The notes: generated from the sequence alone by a model not told the origin. 64,000 bases of DNA from Neisseria perflava (GCF_019334725.1 NZ_CP079818.1:558001-622000), one strand, 5' to 3'. Shown: positions 50,186 to 59,664, counted from the stretch's first letter. A program made the numbers and translations.

Positions 50186-51214
50186 ATGAATAAATTATTA
50201 AAAAAAATGATGGTAGCCCTGTTGTCTTTGGGCTTGGCGCAGGCAGTTTGGGCTGACAGTCTCCAAGATTACAAGAAAACCCTTCAAGCTGCGGAGCAAG
50301 GAAATGCTAAAGCCCAATTTAGTTTGGGTAAGATGTATTACAAAGGTGAAGGAGTCCGTCAAGACTATGCACAGGCAGTGCAGTGGTATCGTAGGGCTGC
50401 AGAACAAGGGGATGCCAAAGCCCAATATAATTTGGGTGTGGCGTATGACAATGGGCAAGGAGTCCGTCAAGACGATGCACAGGCAGCGCAGTGGTATCGC
50501 AAGGCTGCGGAACACGGGGTTGCAGAAGCTCAATTTAATTTGGGTGTGATGTATGCCAAAGGGCAAGGCGTCCGTCAAGACTATGTACAGGCGGTGCAGT
50601 GGTATCGTAGTGCTGCAGAACAAGGGTATGCTGCAGCCCAATATAATTTGGGTCTGATGTATGTCAATGGGAGAGGAGTCCGTCAAGACTATACACAGGC
50701 AGTGCAGTGGTATCGTAGGGCTGCAGAACAAGGATATGCCAATGCCCAAAATAATTTGGGTTCGGCGTATGCCGATGGGCGAGGAGTCCGTCAAGACTAT
50801 ACACAGGCAGTGCAGTGGTATCGCAAGGCTGCAGAACAAGGGGATGCCAAAGCCCAATATAATTTGGGTGTGGCGTATGCCAATGGGCAAGGCGTCCGTC
50901 AAGACGATGCACAGGCAGTGCAGTGGTATCGCAATGCGGCAGAACAAGGGGATGCCGATGCCCAAAATAATTTGGGTTCGGCGTATGCCGATGGGCGAGG
51001 AGTCCGTCAAGACTATACACAGGCAGTGCAGTGGTATCGTAGGGCTGCAGAACAAGGGTATGCCGATGCCCAATTCAATTTGGGCAATATGTATTACAAA
51101 GGGCACGGCGTGCGCCAAGACAGCGCCCTTGCCCAAGAATGGTACGGTAAGGCTTGCGACAACGGAGACCAAAAAGGCTGCGACAATTACCGCCGTTTGA
51201 AGCTGGGTTATTGA
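50186..51214 (+). CDS. SEL1-repeat periplasmic protein
   Basis: A 342-residue protein with a signal peptide (MNKLLKKMMVALLSLGLAQA, cleavage near VWADS) and eight or nine SEL1-like repeats of 36 residues, each with A..WYR.AAEQG.A.AQ.NLG and GxGVRQD. SEL1 solenoids bind partner proteins; in the cell envelope they often serve in assembly or adhesion, but no partner is known here. The ATG at 50186 is chosen over a TTG at 50165 because it begins the signal peptide. Repeats are nearly identical at DNA level. Confidence 0.9.
   Translation: MNKLLKKMMVALLSLGLAQAVWADSLQDYKKTLQAAEQGNAKAQFSLGKMYYKGEGVRQDYAQAVQWYRRAAEQGDAKAQYNLGVAYDNGQGVRQDDAQAAQWYRKAAEHGVAEAQFNLGVMYAKGQGVRQDYVQAVQWYRSAAEQGYAAAQYNLGLMYVNGRGVRQDYTQAVQWYRRAAEQGYANAQNNLGSAYADGRGVRQDYTQAVQWYRKAAEQGDAKAQYNLGVAYANGQGVRQDDAQAVQWYRNAAEQGDADAQNNLGSAYADGRGVRQDYTQAVQWYRRAAEQGYADAQFNLGNMYYKGHGVRQDSALAQEWYGKACDNGDQKGCDNYRRLKLGY
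50366..51120 (+). repeat. 108-bp tandem DNA repeats within the SEL1 gene
   Basis: About seven consecutive 108-base units share long identical runs (for example GTGCAGTGGTATCG and GGAGTCCGTCAAGAC). Identity at synonymous sites shows recent duplication or gene conversion, so repeat number is likely to vary between strains. Confidence 0.85.
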
Positions 51215-51265
51215 TCGGCTGTAAAATGCCGTCTGAAAAATAAATCTTCGGAAAAGGAAAAAACT

Positions 51266-51781
51266 ATGAAACAAAAATTGATTTTATTTGCACTGCTGCT
51301 GGTCAGTCCGTTTGCCTTTGCTGCGCCGAGCGTGTTTGGTATGGAAATCGGCAAAACGACCGAAGCGGAAGCGGGTAGGATGTACCGTCTTAGTAAAGAA
51401 CAGCTCAATCCGTATTCGGGTGGCTACCAATATTCGGTTAACCCGAAAGCCATCGATTTTAGCGGCTTGGAGCAGGTAACGCTGATTTTCGACGAGAAAA
51501 AGGTGTTGGTTTATGTGCAGGCTGTTTTCCCAAAATACAAATTCGAAGAGCTGATGAAGATGCTCGGGAGCAAATACAAGCCGGTCAGCAGACAGATTCC
51601 GTTTGTTGGTGACAAAATAGCGGTATTCCACGACGGCGGTACGCGGATTACACTGGAAGGTCCGCATATGAGTTTCAATACTACGCTGACTTATGCCCAA
51701 AACAGTTTGCTGGAAAAATACAAGCGGATTAACCAGCAAAACCAAAATCACAGAAGGGCAAAAGAAGCCTCGATGCTCTAA
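51266..51781 (+). CDS. Hypothetical periplasmic protein
   Basis: A 171-residue protein with a signal peptide (MKQKLILFALLLVSPFAFAA) and a mixed alpha/beta body. The pattern FGMEIGKTTEAEA near residue 24 and FDEKKVLVYVQAVFPKYKFEEL near 75 resembles small periplasmic proteins that track structural change, but I do not recognise a named family. It follows the SEL1 gene by about 50 bases with an AAAAGGAAAA site, so the two may work together. No catalytic motif is seen. Confidence 0.78.
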   Translation: MKQKLILFALLLVSPFAFAAPSVFGMEIGKTTEAEAGRMYRLSKEQLNPYSGGYQYSVNPKAIDFSGLEQVTLIFDEKKVLVYVQAVFPKYKFEELMKMLGSKYKPVSRQIPFVGDKIAVFHDGGTRITLEGPHMSFNTTLTYAQNSLLEKYKRINQQNQNHRRAKEASML

Positions 51782-51844
51782 GCGGCTTGAGCAGGGGGCG
51801 GACATCCTCCTGCTTCATATGATCTGTTTTAGGACAAAACCAAA

Positions 51845-53182
51845 ATGACTTTTCAAAATAAAAAAATCCTCGTCGCCGGACTTGGCGGCACGGGTATTTC
51901 CATGATTGCCTATCTGCGCAAAAACGGTGCGGAGGTTGCTGCATATGATGCGGAGCTGAAAGCCGAACGTGTGTCGCAAATCGGTAAGATGTTTGATGGG
52001 CTGGTGTTTTACACGGGCCGTCTGAAAGATGCGTTAGATAATGGTTTCGATATTCTGGCGCTCAGTCCCGGCATCAGTGAGCGTCAGCCGGATATCGAGG
52101 CCTTCAAGCAAAACGGCGGACGCGTGTTGGGCGACATCGAATTGCTGGCGGACATTGTGAACCGCCGCGGCGACAAGGTGATTGCGATTACCGGCAGCAA
52201 CGGCAAAACCACGGTAACGAGCCTGGTCGGTTATCTCTGCATCAAGTGCGGGCTGGATACCGTTATCGCGGGCAATATCGGCACGCCGGTTTTGGAGGCG
52301 GAATTGCAGCGTGAAGGCAAAAAAGCGGACGTGTGGGTGTTGGAGCTTTCCAGCTTCCAACTGGAAAACACTGAAAGTCTGCGCCCGACTGCAGCGACGG
52401 TGCTGAACATTTCCGAAGACCATCTCGACCGCTACGACGACCTGCTCGACTACGCGCATACCAAGGACAAGATTTTCCGTGGCGATGGCGTGCAGGTTTT
52501 AAATGCAGACGACGTGTTCTGCCGCGCGATGAAACGGGCAGGGCGCGAGGTGAAATGGTTTTCGTTGGAACATAAAGCCGATTTTTGGTTGGAACGCGGG
52601 ACGAGTCGCCTGAAACAAGGCGATGAAGATTTGATTGCCACGCAAGACATTCCGTTACAAGGTCTGCACAACGCCGCCAACGTGATGGCTGCCGTGGCTT
52701 TGTGTGAGGCCATCGGTTTGCCGCGAAATGAATTGCTCGAACACGTTAAGACCTTCCAAGGCCTGCCGCACCGCGTGGAAAAAATCGGCGAGAAAAACGG
52801 CGTGGTGTTCATTGACGACAGCAAAGGCACGAACGTCGGCGCGACCGCCGCCGCGATTGCCGGTTTGCAAAATCCGCTCTTCGTCATTTTGGGCGGCATG
52901 GGCAAAGGGCAGGACTTCACGCCCCTGCGCGACGCGCTTGCCGGTAAGGCAAAAGGCGTGTTTCTGATTGGTGTCGATGCGCCGCAAATCCGCCGCGATT
53001 TGGACGGCTGCGGTCTGAATATGATCGACTGCACCACTTTGGAAGAAGCCGTTCAGAGGGCATACGCCCAAGCCGAAGCAGGCGATATCGTGTTGCTCAG
53101 CCCAGCTTGTGCGAGCTTCGATATGTTCAAAGGCTATGCACACCGTTCGGAAGTGTTTATCGAAGCGTTTAAGGCTTTGTAA
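51845..53182 (+). CDS. murD: UDP-MurNAc-L-Ala--D-Glu ligase
   Basis: A 445-residue Mur ligase that adds D-glutamate to UDP-MurNAc-L-alanine. It has an N-terminal UDP-binding Rossmann fold (VAGLGGTGISM), the ATP loop GSNGKTT at residues 117-123, NISEDHLDRYDD in the central domain and SPACASFDMFKGYAHR near the C-terminus, a MurD hallmark. The ATG is 63 bases after the previous gene. The next gene begins 13 bases after its stop. Confidence 0.97.
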   Translation: MTFQNKKILVAGLGGTGISMIAYLRKNGAEVAAYDAELKAERVSQIGKMFDGLVFYTGRLKDALDNGFDILALSPGISERQPDIEAFKQNGGRVLGDIELLADIVNRRGDKVIAITGSNGKTTVTSLVGYLCIKCGLDTVIAGNIGTPVLEAELQREGKKADVWVLELSSFQLENTESLRPTAATVLNISEDHLDRYDDLLDYAHTKDKIFRGDGVQVLNADDVFCRAMKRAGREVKWFSLEHKADFWLERGTSRLKQGDEDLIATQDIPLQGLHNAANVMAAVALCEAIGLPRNELLEHVKTFQGLPHRVEKIGEKNGVVFIDDSKGTNVGATAAAIAGLQNPLFVILGGMGKGQDFTPLRDALAGKAKGVFLIGVDAPQIRRDLDGCGLNMIDCTTLEEAVQRAYAQAEAGDIVLLSPACASFDMFKGYAHRSEVFIEAFKAL

Positions 53183-53195
53183 GGCCGTCTGAAAG

Positions 53196-53756
53196 ATGAA
53201 AGTCGGGTTGAAAATCGGCTTGGCGACAGTTGTACTTTTGGCTGTTGCTGCTTCGGTGTTCTGGTTTGCTGCGCCGATTCGTTCCAAGACTACTGTTACC
53301 ACGCCAAGCGAAGCGCCGTTGCCTGAAGATGCCGTTATCGACAGATTGGTCGTACATAAAAGCAAGCGCACCATGTCGGCGTACTCGCAAGGCAGGTTGC
53401 TGAAAACCTATCCTATTTCGTTGGGCAAGCAACCGGTCGGGCATAAACAGTTTGAAGGCGACGGCAAAACGCCCGAAGGAAAATACCGCATCAATGAGCG
53501 TAATCCCAACAGCGGCTATCATAAAAACCTCGGTGTTTCCTACCCCAACGAAGCCGACAAAGCCTACGCAGCGGCACAAGGCAAAAGCCCGGGCGGGCTG
53601 ATTAAAATCCACGGCATCAAAAACGGCTGGGGTTCTATCGGCAAAAAGCATCTGCAAAGGGACTGGACCGACGGCTGCATCGCGGTAACGGACGAGGAAA
53701 TCGACGAACTCTACCGCAGCGTGAAACACAACGCGGAAATTGAGATTCTGCCGTAA
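53196..53756 (+). CDS. L,D-transpeptidase-family (YkuD) protein
   Basis: A 186-residue envelope protein with one N-terminal membrane helix (residues 5-25) and a YkuD domain. The catalytic region has His139 in KIHG and Cys161 in TDGCIAVTDEEID, matching the HG...S/TxGCxx(R/V) pattern with the usual Arg replaced by Val. L,D-transpeptidases make 3-3 crosslinks or attach proteins to peptidoglycan, and others hydrolyse such bonds. It starts just after murD with an uptake sequence between them. Confidence 0.88.
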   Translation: MKVGLKIGLATVVLLAVAASVFWFAAPIRSKTTVTTPSEAPLPEDAVIDRLVVHKSKRTMSAYSQGRLLKTYPISLGKQPVGHKQFEGDGKTPEGKYRINERNPNSGYHKNLGVSYPNEADKAYAAAQGKSPGGLIKIHGIKNGWGSIGKKHLQRDWTDGCIAVTDEEIDELYRSVKHNAEIEILP

Positions 53757-53775
53757 ACCTTGTGCGCCATTGCCT

Positions 53776-53820
53776 CAAAGGTCGTCTGAAAACGTCAAGG
53801 CGGTTTCAGACGACCTTTTT
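53776..53820 (+). terminator. Terminator with AGGTCGTCTGAA dialect
   Basis: AAAGGTCGTCTGAAA and TTTCAGACGACCTTTTT, both mucosa-type. It ends the murD-transpeptidase unit and introduces the amidase gene. Confidence 0.88.
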
Positions 53821-53958
53821 GCTGCAACGGCAAACTTGTTCTTTTCCTTTATACGGTGTTACTGTTTCTTAAAATTTGCCTATGCGGGCAAACGGCGAGG
53901 CGGCGGGCAACTATGCCTGACCGAAAAAACGCGTGTTATCAATCCGAAAGGAAAACCC

Positions 53959-55452
53959 ATGAATTTTCAAGACTACATCCGTTACGATGCCGTCGGTTTG
54001 GCAGAGCTGATCCGCAAAAAAGAAGTGTGTGCCGATGAAGTGTTGCAGGCTGCTTTAAACCGCTTGGACGAAGTCAATCCCAAGCTCAATCTGTTGGCGC
54101 ATGATTTGCGCGAACGCGCGGCGGCGTGGCAGGGGTCGTCTGAAAATACCGATACGCCGCTGGCGGGCGTACCGTTTTTGCTCAAAGACTTGCTGGCGGA
54201 TTGGGAAGGCGCGCCGACATGGTCGGGTTCACGTATGATGCAGTATTACATTGCCAAACAAAACAGCGATTTGACCCAAGCCTATCTTGATGCGGGGCTG
54301 CGCGTGTTCGGCAAAACCACTACGCCCGAATGGGGCGCGTATCCCGTTACCGAAACCGAAATTTACGGCATCACGCGCAATCCGTGGCATTTGGATTACA
54401 CCGCGGGCGGCAGTAGCGGAGGCGCGGCGGCAGTGGCTTCGGGCGTCGTACCCGCAGCGCACGGCAGCGACGGTGGCGGCTCCATTCGCTTACCCGCGCA
54501 CAACTGCGGCGTGTTCGGGCTGAAACCCACGCGCGGCCGCAGCAGTTACGCGCCGAACGCATCGGAGGCATGGCAAGGTTTGGTATGCGACCATGTGTTG
54601 ACCCGCAGCGTGCGCGACAGCGCGGTTTTGCTGGACATCGCCGCCCAAACCCAAGCCCGCGCCCTGTATGCCTGCCCGCCGCCGCCCGAAAACGGTTTTG
54701 CAGACAGCCTGAAACTAGAAACAGGTCGTCTGAAAATCGCTTTTTGGAAACAGACATGGTTTGGCGGCGGTAACGACGAAGGCACGGAAGCCGCGTTCGC
54801 CCATAGTTTGAAACTGATGCAAGACGCGGGACACGAATTGGAAGAAGCCACGCCCGATTTCGCGCCGCCCGAACAGCTCAACCGCGCCGCCCGCATCATC
54901 GTCATGGGCGAAACGGCAAAACTGTTCTACCAATATCAATACGAAACCGGACAAAAACTGCCGCACTGCCTGCTTGAACCGACAACGTGGGCAATGATTG
55001 TGCAGGGGCGGCAAATCAGTGCGGGCGAAATGGCATGGGCGCGCGATGTGATGCTGGCGCAGGAACGTGCCGCCAAAGCATTTTTCACACGCTACGACGT
55101 GTTAATGACGCCCGTCTGCCCGCGCACCACGCCGAAAATCGGCGAGATGATGCCGCCGCCCGCCGCACAAAAAGCCATGCGCCTACTGTTTGGCACGCTG
55201 CGCTTGGGTTTTCTGTTGAAAAACAACCCGTTTTTAGAAAAAGAAGCCGCCGCCGCGCTGCAATACGTCGGTTATACGTCGCCGCTGAACATGAGCGGCA
55301 ACCCCGCCATGAGCGTGCCGCTTTACCGGCATAACGAGCTGCCCGTCGGTACTCAGTTTGCCGCCGCACACGGACGCGAAGACACGCTGCTCCGCCTTGC
55401 AGCGCAGTTGGAACAGATACAGCCGTGGGCGGAAATGCCGCAGTTGGCGTAG
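53959..55452 (+). CDS. Amidase-signature-family amidase
   Basis: A 497-residue amidase (GatA/FAAH-like fold). The Ser-cisSer-Lys triad is visible: Lys76 in PFLLKDLL, the GGSSGG loop at 150-155 and the nucleophile Ser175 in SDGGGSIR. It probably hydrolyses a carboxamide; the substrate is unknown and it is not part of gatCAB here. The ATG at 53959 follows AAAGGAAAA. Uptake sequences in and before it are of the AGGTCGTCTGAA type (54723-54734, and one with a mismatch near 54134), unlike the surrounding cluster, so it may have come from another Neisseria. Confidence 0.9.
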   Translation: MNFQDYIRYDAVGLAELIRKKEVCADEVLQAALNRLDEVNPKLNLLAHDLRERAAAWQGSSENTDTPLAGVPFLLKDLLADWEGAPTWSGSRMMQYYIAKQNSDLTQAYLDAGLRVFGKTTTPEWGAYPVTETEIYGITRNPWHLDYTAGGSSGGAAAVASGVVPAAHGSDGGGSIRLPAHNCGVFGLKPTRGRSSYAPNASEAWQGLVCDHVLTRSVRDSAVLLDIAAQTQARALYACPPPPENGFADSLKLETGRLKIAFWKQTWFGGGNDEGTEAAFAHSLKLMQDAGHELEEATPDFAPPEQLNRAARIIVMGETAKLFYQYQYETGQKLPHCLLEPTTWAMIVQGRQISAGEMAWARDVMLAQERAAKAFFTRYDVLMTPVCPRTTPKIGEMMPPPAAQKAMRLLFGTLRLGFLLKNNPFLEKEAAAALQYVGYTSPLNMSGNPAMSVPLYRHNELPVGTQFAAAHGREDTLLRLAAQLEQIQPWAEMPQLA

Positions 55453-55722
55453 GGTTTGCATGGGATAAAAAGTAGCCTATTTCCTGAAGAAAAGATTTAT
55501 ACAAGGCTATCTGAAAACATAAAAGCGTTTTCAGACGGCCTTTTGCCGGTATCAAAGGGTAGGGGAGGGCGCAAAGAACGTCGGAATCCGGCATCTTTAA
55601 AGAATCTGAATTGTTGGTTTGGAAATAAACCTTTAAAATAACGTTAATTCATTTTTTCAGACGGCCTCTTGCCCATTAGCAGGCCGTCTGAATATTTTAT
55701 TCAAGCCGTTACGGATGTTTTC

Positions 55723-56985
55723 ATGATTAGTCTTTCCAAAATGCTTGACCGGCCGATTGCGCGCGATGGTCGGAAGTTTGATGTTTCTCTCTTGTGGATG
55801 GTCGTCTTAATGACGGTCTTCAGCCTGATTATGATTTATTCGGCTTCTATTGCGTATGCGGCATCGGAAGGGGGCAGCCAGTTTTCTTTTGTGTCTAAGC
55901 AGGCAATGTTTATCCTGTTTACGGTGGCCATATGCTTGCCGCTTTTCCTGCTCAAGATGAGCTTCTGGCGGCGGATTATTCCGTTTTATTTTGCTGTTTC
56001 AGGTTTGCTATTGCTGCTGGTTTTGTTTGTCGGCCGCGAGATTAACGGCGCGACGCGCTGGATTCATATCGGACCGCTCAACCTGCAACCGACTGAATTT
56101 TTCAAATTGGCGACGGTCTTGTATTTGTCCAGCCTGTTTACGCGCCGTGAAGAAATGTTGCGCGATTTGGATTCTTTGGGTTGGTCGTCTTTGTTTACCG
56201 GTATTGGCGATTTGGTGTGCAGCCCTTTTAAAAGTGACGCGTGGGTAAGGGTAAAGGAACGCTTCCGCAAGTTTAAGACCTTGATTCTGCCGATTATGTT
56301 GGTGGCAGTCGGTTTGGTTTTGATTATGGGTCAGCCGGACTTTGGCTCGTTTGTCGTGATTGTCGTGATTACCATGGGTATGCTGTTTTTGGCAGGTTTC
56401 CCGTGGAAGTATTTTGCCGTATTGGTGGCGACTGTTGTGAGCGGTATGGGCTTGTTGATTTTGGCCGCGCCTTACCGTATGGCGCGTGTAGCGGCGTTTT
56501 TGGACCCTTGGAGCGATCCTTTGGGTAAAGGCTATCAGCTGACGCATTCCTTGATGGCGATTGCGCGCGGCGGCTGGTTTGGCGAGGGCTTGGGTGCAAG
56601 TTTGGAAAAACGTTTCTATCTGCCTGAGGCGCATACGGATTTTATTTTTGCCGTCATCGGCGAGGAATTCGGCTTTTTAGGGATGCTGGTTTTGGTGTTC
56701 TGCTACGGCTGGCTGGTGTGGCGTGCGTTTTCCATCGGCAAGCAGGCGCGTGATTCGGGCTTGATGTTCAGCGCGTATATTGCCAACGGTATCGGTATTT
56801 GGATTGGTATTCAAAGTTTCTTCAATATCGGTGTAAACATCGGTATCCTGCCCACTAAAGGCCTGACTTTGCCGTTTATGTCTTACGGCGGTTCGGCTGT
56901 CTTTATCATGCTGGTGTGCATTACTTTGTTATTGCGCATTGATTATGAAAACCGCCAAAAAATGCGCGGTTATTCGGTGGAGTAA
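55723..56985 (+). CDS. ftsW: Septal glycosyltransferase FtsW
   Basis: A 420-residue SEDS-family membrane protein that polymerises lipid II at the septum together with FtsI. Ten or so helices are predicted. Conserved stretches are NGATRWIHIGPLNLQPTEFFK near residue 112 (shown in part), MGQPDFGSFVV near 205, RMARVAAFLDPW near 260 and FMSYGGSAV near 385. The ATG at 55723 is preferred over a distant TTG; the 270-base spacer before it holds degenerate uptake sequences. murG starts 4 bases after its stop. Confidence 0.96.
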   Translation: MISLSKMLDRPIARDGRKFDVSLLWMVVLMTVFSLIMIYSASIAYAASEGGSQFSFVSKQAMFILFTVAICLPLFLLKMSFWRRIIPFYFAVSGLLLLLVLFVGREINGATRWIHIGPLNLQPTEFFKLATVLYLSSLFTRREEMLRDLDSLGWSSLFTGIGDLVCSPFKSDAWVRVKERFRKFKTLILPIMLVAVGLVLIMGQPDFGSFVVIVVITMGMLFLAGFPWKYFAVLVATVVSGMGLLILAAPYRMARVAAFLDPWSDPLGKGYQLTHSLMAIARGGWFGEGLGASLEKRFYLPEAHTDFIFAVIGEEFGFLGMLVLVFCYGWLVWRAFSIGKQARDSGLMFSAYIANGIGIWIGIQSFFNIGVNIGILPTKGLTLPFMSYGGSAVFIMLVCITLLLRIDYENRQKMRGYSVE

Positions 56986-56989
56986 AACC

Positions 56990-58057
56990 ATGAGCGGTAA
57001 AACTTTTATGCTGATGGCCGGCGGTACGGGCGGTCATATTTTCCCTGCATTGGCGGTTGCCGAGTCGCTGCAAAAGCGCGGCCATCATGTGATTTGGCTG
57101 GGCAGTCAGGATTCGATGGAAGAGCGTATCGTGCCGCAATACGGCATACGCTTGGAAACGCTGGCCATTAAAGGAATCCGTGGCAACGGCATCAAGCGCA
57201 AGCTGATGTTGCCGTTTACGCTGTATAAAACTGTCCGTGCGGCGCAGCAGATTATTAAGAAACACCGTGTCGAGTGTGTGATCGGTTTTGGTGGTTTTGT
57301 TACTTTCCCCGGTGGCTTGGCGGCAAAAATTTCCGGTGTGCCGATTGTGATTCATGAGCAAAACGCCGTAGCCGGTTTGTCCAACCGCCAACTGTCGCGT
57401 TGGGCAAAACGTGTTCTGTATGCTTTCCCGAAAGCCTTTCAACATGAAGGCGGATTGGTGGGTAACCCTGTCCGTGCCGATATTGCGGCATTGCCTGTTC
57501 CTGAAGAACGCTTTGAAAACCGCCAGGGCCGTCTGAAAGTTTTGGTGATGGGTGGTAGTTTGGGTGCGGATGTGTTGAACAAAACCGTTCCGCAAGCTTT
57601 GGCATTGTTGCCTGAGGCTGCCCGTCCGCAAATGTATCATCAGTCCGGCCGCAATAAATTGGGCAACCTGCAGGCGGATTACGATGCATTGGGTGTGCAA
57701 GCCGAGTGCGTCGAATTTATTACCGATATGGTATCCGCCTACCGCGATGCCGATTTAGTGATTTGTCGTGCCGGCGCGCTGACGATTGCCGAGTTGACGG
57801 CTGCCGGTTTGGGTGCATTGCTGGTGCCGTATCCGCACGCGGTAGACGATCACCAAACAGCCAATGCGCGCTTTATGGTGCAGGCCGAAGCTGGTTTGCT
57901 GTTGCCGCAAACTCAACTGACGGCAGAAAAACTGGCCGAAATCCTCGGTGGATTAAACCGTGAAAAATGCCTGAAATGGGCGAAAAATGCCCGTACGCTG
58001 GCGTTGCCGCACAGTGCGGACGATGTGGCGGAAATTGCCATATCCTGTACTGAATAA
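56990..58057 (+). CDS. murG: Lipid II synthase (GlcNAc transferase) MurG
   Basis: A 355-residue GT28 glycosyltransferase that adds GlcNAc to lipid I on the inner face of the membrane. The acceptor loop GGTGGHIFPA is at residues 11-20, GFGGFVTFPGG near 100 and HEQNAVAG near 124 follow, and the UDP-binding CRAGALTIAEL is in the C-terminal domain. The ATG at 56990 gives the family N-terminus; an earlier frame start lies within ftsW. Confidence 0.97.
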   Translation: MSGKTFMLMAGGTGGHIFPALAVAESLQKRGHHVIWLGSQDSMEERIVPQYGIRLETLAIKGIRGNGIKRKLMLPFTLYKTVRAAQQIIKKHRVECVIGFGGFVTFPGGLAAKISGVPIVIHEQNAVAGLSNRQLSRWAKRVLYAFPKAFQHEGGLVGNPVRADIAALPVPEERFENRQGRLKVLVMGGSLGADVLNKTVPQALALLPEAARPQMYHQSGRNKLGNLQADYDALGVQAECVEFITDMVSAYRDADLVICRAGALTIAELTAAGLGALLVPYPHAVDDHQTANARFMVQAEAGLLLPQTQLTAEKLAEILGGLNREKCLKWAKNARTLALPHSADDVAEIAISCTE

Positions 58058-58074
58058 GCAGGCAAACTTCGATT

Positions 58075-58118
58075 AAAGGCCGTCTGAAAAGTTGATTAAA
58101 GGCGTTTCAGACGGCCTT
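58075..58118 (+). terminator. Uptake-sequence hairpin after murG
   Basis: AAAGGCCGTCTGAAA and complement, about 14 bp, with only TTCATTG after it, so it may attenuate rather than end transcription toward murC. Confidence 0.75.
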
Positions 58119-58223
58119 CATTGCTTTTGTTAAAATTCCTTTACAATAAAAGCATAGCGCAGAAGCGGATAGCCCTTTAAAATAACGCCTTTACGCACTA
58201 AAAACCAACCGGAACGCAACGTT

Positions 58224-59633
58224 ATGATGAAAAATCGAGTTACCAACATCCATTTTGTCGGAATCGGCGGCGTCGGCATGAGTGGTATTGCCGAAGTTTT
58301 ACACAATTTGGGCTTTAAAGTTTCCGGTTCGGATCAGGCGCGTAATGCCGTTACTGAGCATTTGAGCGCTCTCGGTATCCAAGTTTACCCTGGCCATACT
58401 GCCGAACACGTCAACGGTGCCGACGTGGTTGTTACCTCTACTGCCGTCAAAAAAGACAATCCTGAGGTTGTTGCCGCGTTGGAACAGCAGATTCCCGTGA
58501 TTCCGCGCGCGTTGATGTTGGCGGAACTGATGCGCTTCCGCGATGGTATCGCCATTGCAGGTACACACGGCAAAACCACGACAACCAGCTTGACTGCTTC
58601 TATTCTCGGCGCGGCAGGACTTGATCCTACTTTCGTTATCGGTGGCAAACTTAATGCCGCAGGTACCAATGCCCGTTTGGGTAAAGGTGAATACATCGTT
58701 GCCGAAGCCGACGAATCCGATGCTTCTTTCTTGCATCTGACCCCGATTATGTCCGTCGTGACCAATATCGACGAAGACCATATGGATACTTACGGCCACA
58801 GCGTTGAGAAGCTGCATCAGGCGTTTGTGGATTTCATCCACCGTATGCCGTTTTACGGCAAAGCGTTCTTGTGTATCGACAGCGAACACGTCCGCGCGAT
58901 TTTGCCAAAAGTAAGCAAACCTTACGCTACTTACGGCCTGGATGATACTGCCGATATCTACGCAACCGATATTGAAAACATCGGAGCGCAAATGAAATTT
59001 ACCGTTCATGTTCAAATGAAAGGACATGAGCAAGAGCCGTTTGAAGTTGTTTTGAATATGCCCGGTCGCCACAACGTCCTCAATGCGTTGGCGGCTATTG
59101 GTGTTGCGCTGGAAGTTGGCGCATCGGTTGAAGCCATCCAAAAAGGCTTGCTCGGCTTTGAAGGCGTCGGCCGCCGCTTCCAAAAATATGGCGACATCAA
59201 ATTGCCAAACGGCGGAACCGTTTTGCTGGTGGACGATTATGGCCACCATCCTGTCGAAATGGCGGCAACCCTTTCTGCTGCACGCGGCGCATACCCTGAA
59301 AAACGCTTGGTCTTGGCTTTCCAACCGCACCGCTATACCCGTACACGCGATTTGTTTGAAGACTTTACTAAAGTCCTCAATACCGTTGATGCGCTGGTGT
59401 TGACCGAAGTTTATGCCGCAGGTGAAGAGCCGATTGCCGCAGCCGATTCCCGCGCCTTGGCGCGCGCCATCCGCGTATTGGGCAAACTTGAGCCTATTTA
59501 CTGCGAAAACGTTGCCGACCTGCCGCAAATGCTGCTGAATGTTTTGCAAGACGGCGATGTTGTTCTGAATATGGGTGCCGGCAGCATCAACCGCGTTCCG
59601 TCTGCATTGGTGGAATTGTCGAAACAATCATAA
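58224..59633 (+). CDS. murC: UDP-N-acetylmuramate--L-alanine ligase
   Basis: A 469-residue Mur ligase, the first to act on UDP-MurNAc, adding L-alanine. An N-terminal Rossmann loop GIGGVGMSGIAEVL, the ATP loop GTHGKTT at residues 113-119, EADESDASF and NIDEDHMDTYG are all MurC-type. FQPHRYTRTRD lies in the C-terminal domain. ATG-ATG at 58224; the first gives MMKNRVTNIHFVG. ddl follows after a mixed-dialect hairpin. Confidence 0.97.
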   Translation: MMKNRVTNIHFVGIGGVGMSGIAEVLHNLGFKVSGSDQARNAVTEHLSALGIQVYPGHTAEHVNGADVVVTSTAVKKDNPEVVAALEQQIPVIPRALMLAELMRFRDGIAIAGTHGKTTTTSLTASILGAAGLDPTFVIGGKLNAAGTNARLGKGEYIVAEADESDASFLHLTPIMSVVTNIDEDHMDTYGHSVEKLHQAFVDFIHRMPFYGKAFLCIDSEHVRAILPKVSKPYATYGLDDTADIYATDIENIGAQMKFTVHVQMKGHEQEPFEVVLNMPGRHNVLNALAAIGVALEVGASVEAIQKGLLGFEGVGRRFQKYGDIKLPNGGTVLLVDDYGHHPVEMAATLSAARGAYPEKRLVLAFQPHRYTRTRDLFEDFTKVLNTVDALVLTEVYAAGEEPIAAADSRALARAIRVLGKLEPIYCENVADLPQMLLNVLQDGDVVLNMGAGSINRVPSALVELSKQS

Positions 59634-59664
59634 TAAACAGGCATATTGGCCTTTGAGGACAGAT

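Noticed and set aside
50198..51274. 358-residue antisense frame over the SEL1 gene
   Set aside because: The 108-base repeats keep the same frame open on the other strand; its repeated Cys/Ile/Leu/His composition is an artefact of the repeat.
58299..59627. 442-residue open frame antisense to murC
   Set aside because: It runs fully opposite a well-conserved Mur ligase, has no ribosome site or family pattern, and arises from the codon bias of murC.
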